IMG/VR virus record: IMGVR_UViG_3300027973_000208
Coordinates: 1-25,234 of that record
Strand: one strand, 5' to 3'
From: a virus
DNA: 25,234 nt
This document shows positions 23,401 through 25,234 of the stretch, in pieces. Every line of letters begins with the position of its first letter. Within the stretch, counting starts at the first letter, position 1. The position numbers were made by a program, and so were the translations under genes. Below the pieces are notes generated by a model. It had not been told where the DNA came from and searched no databases. It saw only the letters and a list, made by a program, of their open reading frames with translations.

Positions 23401-24783
23401 TTTAATAATACTGTTGTTATTATTTGGATTAAATGCTTGATCGTAGTCAAATAGTTTTAGGGTTCCATTTGATGCAAGCAATTGACCAACTGGAAGGCCA
23501 GAAGATCCTAAATCAGATGCCGTTTTTGTTATTGAAAAATCAACTGTCTTTCCTGATAAATCTACAACTAATCTTGGTGATAGTTCAATTAGATCAAAAG
23601 TTGAGTCAGCCCTTGTCATTGTATCAACAACAATTCTTAAGCCATTAATATAATCAAACTCTCTATACATTGGCAAACCATCAGATGCATTTGAGTACTG
23701 AATTGGAGATGTTGTATCTGTAACAAAGTTAGTTAATCTATCTACTGTTTCTTCACTTACATACCAGCCATATGTTGGAACAAAGGTCTCATACTTATCT
23801 GATACCCAAATATGATACGTGCCTAAAGAATCTTCATTTTCTTTAACTAAATATGCATAACCATTTATTGATGTTTCTGGTAAAGTTGATGTTGTAGCAT
23901 GTTCTTCTGCTCTAATAAATGTATCTTGATATTTATCTGGAACGATTAATCCATATGCTAGTTCTACGTATCCATCTGAACCAATTATTGATGTACCATT
24001 TTTTCTTCTTGTGCTTGCATCAAATTTCTTTATGTCAACCCAGTTATTATTTTTAAGTGCTTGAATCTTCCATTTAACTGGTGTCTTTTTATTTGCATCA
24101 CCATAGAATGGGTCTGAGAATGATTTAGAAGATGTTGAAAATGGACCAAGGTCAACAGAGCCAATATGTGTTTGCATTTTTACTACAACTCTATTTACTG
24201 GAATTTTATTTTTATAAACAACAAATGGTGCTGTATCCTCAATGAAGTATTGGCCATTTAAGGTTTTATTTGCAACACCGTACTCAGAACCATTTTCAGT
24301 TCTATAAGATGTCCAGTATTTAAAGTAATCGCCTTTATCTGGCATATAATATCTTGGTCTTTTTGCCATATCTGAATTAGCATTATGAATATATGAGTTT
24401 GAAAAATAAGAAGACTTATTAATACCTGATCTTGGTCTAAATTTATAAAAACAGTTTTCTAGCGAATAAAGTAATTTAATGTATTCTTTTCTAGAAGTAA
24501 GTAGTGTTGGCTGATTTATATCGTCCATTCCGCCATCAATTGTTACATCAGCATCGGTTGCTCCATAGTAAAACGGGACCTGTGTATTTTTGTCTTCTCC
24601 ATCATTAAAACTAGAAATAATATTTTTATATACAGAACTATCTTGTGTTGGTCTATATCTATAATTGCCAATCTTTTGAATATTTTCTGGTATGTTCATA
24701 TTCCACTCAGCAATTACAGCAGAGTTAGTTCTAATAACTGAAGATGTTTGAAGATGATTTTTTAATTCATCATTTTGAAACAT
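20464..24783 (-). CDS. Large tail hub/baseplate protein with inserted lectin-like domain
   Basis: The 1439-residue protein is the longest gene product in the window and lies among tail genes. Its middle part, around residues 390-620, has a hub-like pattern (LSLSYAVSTLLDSIGF, then VAELLNQLAISTQTAMFFDE), as in minor tail proteins that contact the tail tube. Residues of about 935-1155 form a jelly-roll region of the LamG/concanavalin type (GGLAVMLNPTTNVGYYFEIL, VEYRNIGNSRRFYLYINNKL), suggesting glycan binding. The C-terminus (TPTVQLGDVVTIDYKD, then FVVYNIEYAKSSGG) matches the end of gp27-like or prophage tail hub proteins. It probably organises the tail tip and adsorption. Boundaries are estimates. 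Confidence 0.75.
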   Translation of the reverse strand: MFQNDELKNHLQTSSVIRTNSAVIAEWNMNIPENIQKIGNYRYRPTQDSSVYKNIISSFNDGEDKNTQVPFYYGATDADVTIDGGMDDINQPTLLTSRKEYIKLLYSLENCFYKFRPRSGINKSSYFSNSYIHNANSDMAKRPRYYMPDKGDYFKYWTSYRTENGSEYGVANKTLNGQYFIEDTAPFVVYKNKIPVNRVVVKMQTHIGSVDLGPFSTSSKSFSDPFYGDANKKTPVKWKIQALKNNNWVDIKKFDASTRRKNGTSIIGSDGYVELAYGLIVPDKYQDTFIRAEEHATTSTLPETSINGYAYLVKENEDSLGTYHIWVSDKYETFVPTYGWYVSEETVDRLTNFVTDTTSPIQYSNASDGLPMYREFDYINGLRIVVDTMTRADSTFDLIELSPRLVVDLSGKTVDFSITKTASDLGSSGLPVGQLLASNGTLKLFDYDQAFNPNNNNSIIKNYITKNIQVKFYEIIMNVNGYDYFVPIKTMYTEGFPESNNETRQVSLKLRDLFFYLESINAPQLLVTNVSLSYAVSTLLDSIGFTNYSFKRVDGEVDQIIPYFFIPPDTSVAELLNQLAISTQTAMFFDEYNNFVMMSKNYILPKESERETDFEFYGTKDFIEEGAINNKTTNEKLANIISINSQNNEIFNDGSINYKTRYIQKTYGSIRQASIIDQEKTWIYKPVLLWEVAGDDNTKSINDQANKQSSYVLGAIPLNSDLSDTVPSVSNNIMINNTMDLGEGIYWLSRYNGYFYANGEIIKYDAVQYSVSGIGNVWITSVTDYQNYFSKLSHNGKIYPTGLVRIYSYPNYQTINGITKLKNGEVAKHGRGQFGTSVLKHNAGLNSYWSDNANVRGCSMKSDYLFSLASKTEADAKIALLTLDNLAAGVSNDLATQSTRSGIMKNFLSQYYGTEKDFNKLKTTQTGTIQSSAFILNGPSFTTTQKGIDFISYVHKPLTDSFKHFGTRMRIVGKIENNQNRGQTPIGSDTYFVVTGNSPDQNINISAGSGGLAVMLNPTTNVGYYFEILALTENNISSYNKSAENLHNVIFYKIKRDSATSDAIPVKLWGGLASITVDDGKFTGQYRMVGEQNPTVYDLAVEYRNIGNSRRFYLYINNKLVATVDDTSPLPVYNNMAMFVRGSARCMFENIYALTNNYSQNTTFALDTPVMSAINDSEIDANESFRKYAMSGIVQSTYLSGINPSQPPQYNMYFEEFGTIMREAAYFNIRYDKAYPALYAKLSPTFNKIKGYTVSGFRAGSYGAEFLIFNATDTALSLDETTGNYLRIQGITFTQESQHQLTMDEYFNKNSDFSNPQLSGSTLLKSPIKYDNDYQDIKVSRITYGKKDFSLETPYIQTQDDANRLMEWIVNKVVKPRKSVSLKVFATPTVQLGDVVTIDYKDKDSVNQISSSNSRFVVYNIEYAKSSGGPDMTVYLSEI

Positions 24784-24784
24784 T

Positions 24785-25234
24785 CTATGCCTCTTCCAGG
24801 GTTACTGAGATATTCCAAAAATCATGATTACTTCCGCCACGCTTTTGTACGCTATAAGAAAAATCACTAAAAAACATTTCAACCAATTGATTATATTGTC
24901 CAAGATGTCCATAGTCTGCATCATCTTTTCCAAAATTTGAATATTTATCATATGCTAGATATACCCAAAAAGATCCCTGATGGTTTTCATACCAATCAAG
25001 TAGTTCAACTCCACCAGCACCACCATCAGAAGTATATTCTAAAGAGTTCTTTTCTTTTACTAATGGCTTTCCATTTGATGGATTAAACTCTGGAGCAAGT
25101 GCAAAAGATCTAGAAGGAAGCATACTCCAACTAGTAGAAATTGTCAACTTGTCTGCAACATGATAAGAACGCATTCTGCCATTAATCATTCTTTCACGCT
25201 TTTCAATTCTGGTTGGTTTAAAATCGATTGGTTG
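24785..25234 (-). CDS. Minor tail protein (5' end cut by window edge)
   Basis: The frame is open from 24785 to the right edge with no stop, and the codons before the first visible ATG at 25189 (QPIDFKPTRIEKRER) read as ordinary coding sequence, so the true start is probably outside the window. The visible part is rich in Ser, Tyr and aromatics (MRSYHVADKLTISTSWSMLP, then FWVYLAYDKYSNFG) and ends FWNISVTLEEA. Gene order, just before the hub-like gene, suggests a distal tail or tail-tip component. Confidence 0.65.
   Translation of the reverse strand, partial: QPIDFKPTRIEKRERMINGRMRSYHVADKLTISTSWSMLPSRSFALAPEFNPSNGKPLVKEKNSLEYTSDGGAGGVELLDWYENHQGSFWVYLAYDKYSNFGKDDADYGHLGQYNQLVEMFFSDFSYSVQKRGGSNHDFWNISVTLEEA

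Overview
The window is part of the genome of a tailed double-stranded DNA phage (Caudoviricetes). Terminase, tail, replication and recombination genes are packed together, every gene is read from the minus strand, and neighbours overlap or abut with almost no spacers. No integrase, repressor, lysis, portal or capsid gene is visible, and I see no tRNA, rRNA, insertion sequence or CRISPR array. The DNA is AT-rich by eye. The host is not named by any sequence signature. Near-leaderless promoter layouts, a set of small zinc-ribbon proteins and an exported Ala/Thr/Val-rich protein would fit a low-GC actinobacterium, possibly a freshwater planktonic lineage. That host assignment is inference.

In the direction of transcription (right to left), the first block is 25234 to about 17923 and encodes distal tail proteins. 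It holds a 5'-cut tail protein, a 1439-residue hub-like protein with an inserted lectin-like region, and four smaller tail or appendage proteins. The last of these has an extended -10 promoter so close to its start codon that its mRNA may be leaderless. The second block, 17919 to 9177, is the replication core: a zinc-ribbon protein, a putative DNA-binding protein, two small proteins, a DnaB-family helicase, a DnaG-type primase, a gp32-like zinc-containing single-strand binding protein, a bacterial-type DNA polymerase III alpha subunit (DnaE) and a RecA-like recombinase with an altered P-loop.

The third block, 9347 to 4753, is an accessory DNA-metabolism cluster. Three paralogous 2-oxoglutarate/Fe(II) oxygenases are interleaved with a small putative PD-(D/E)XK nuclease, and followed by a Cas4-like iron-sulfur nuclease, a double zinc-finger protein and a RuvC-like resolvase. 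The fourth block, 4748 to 1911, holds two tiny genes missed by length cut-offs (an HTH protein and a single-span membrane protein), a DUF1599-like protein, and the small and large terminase subunits.

The transcription unit ends with an exported surface-type protein (785-1891) and a strong intrinsic terminator. Just past the terminator an extended -10 promoter drives a second exported protein, a coiled-coil plus PA14-like protein that runs off the left edge and appears to use an ATT start codon. The most interesting parts are this pair of exported proteins beside the terminase, and the oxygenase/nuclease cluster beside RecA.
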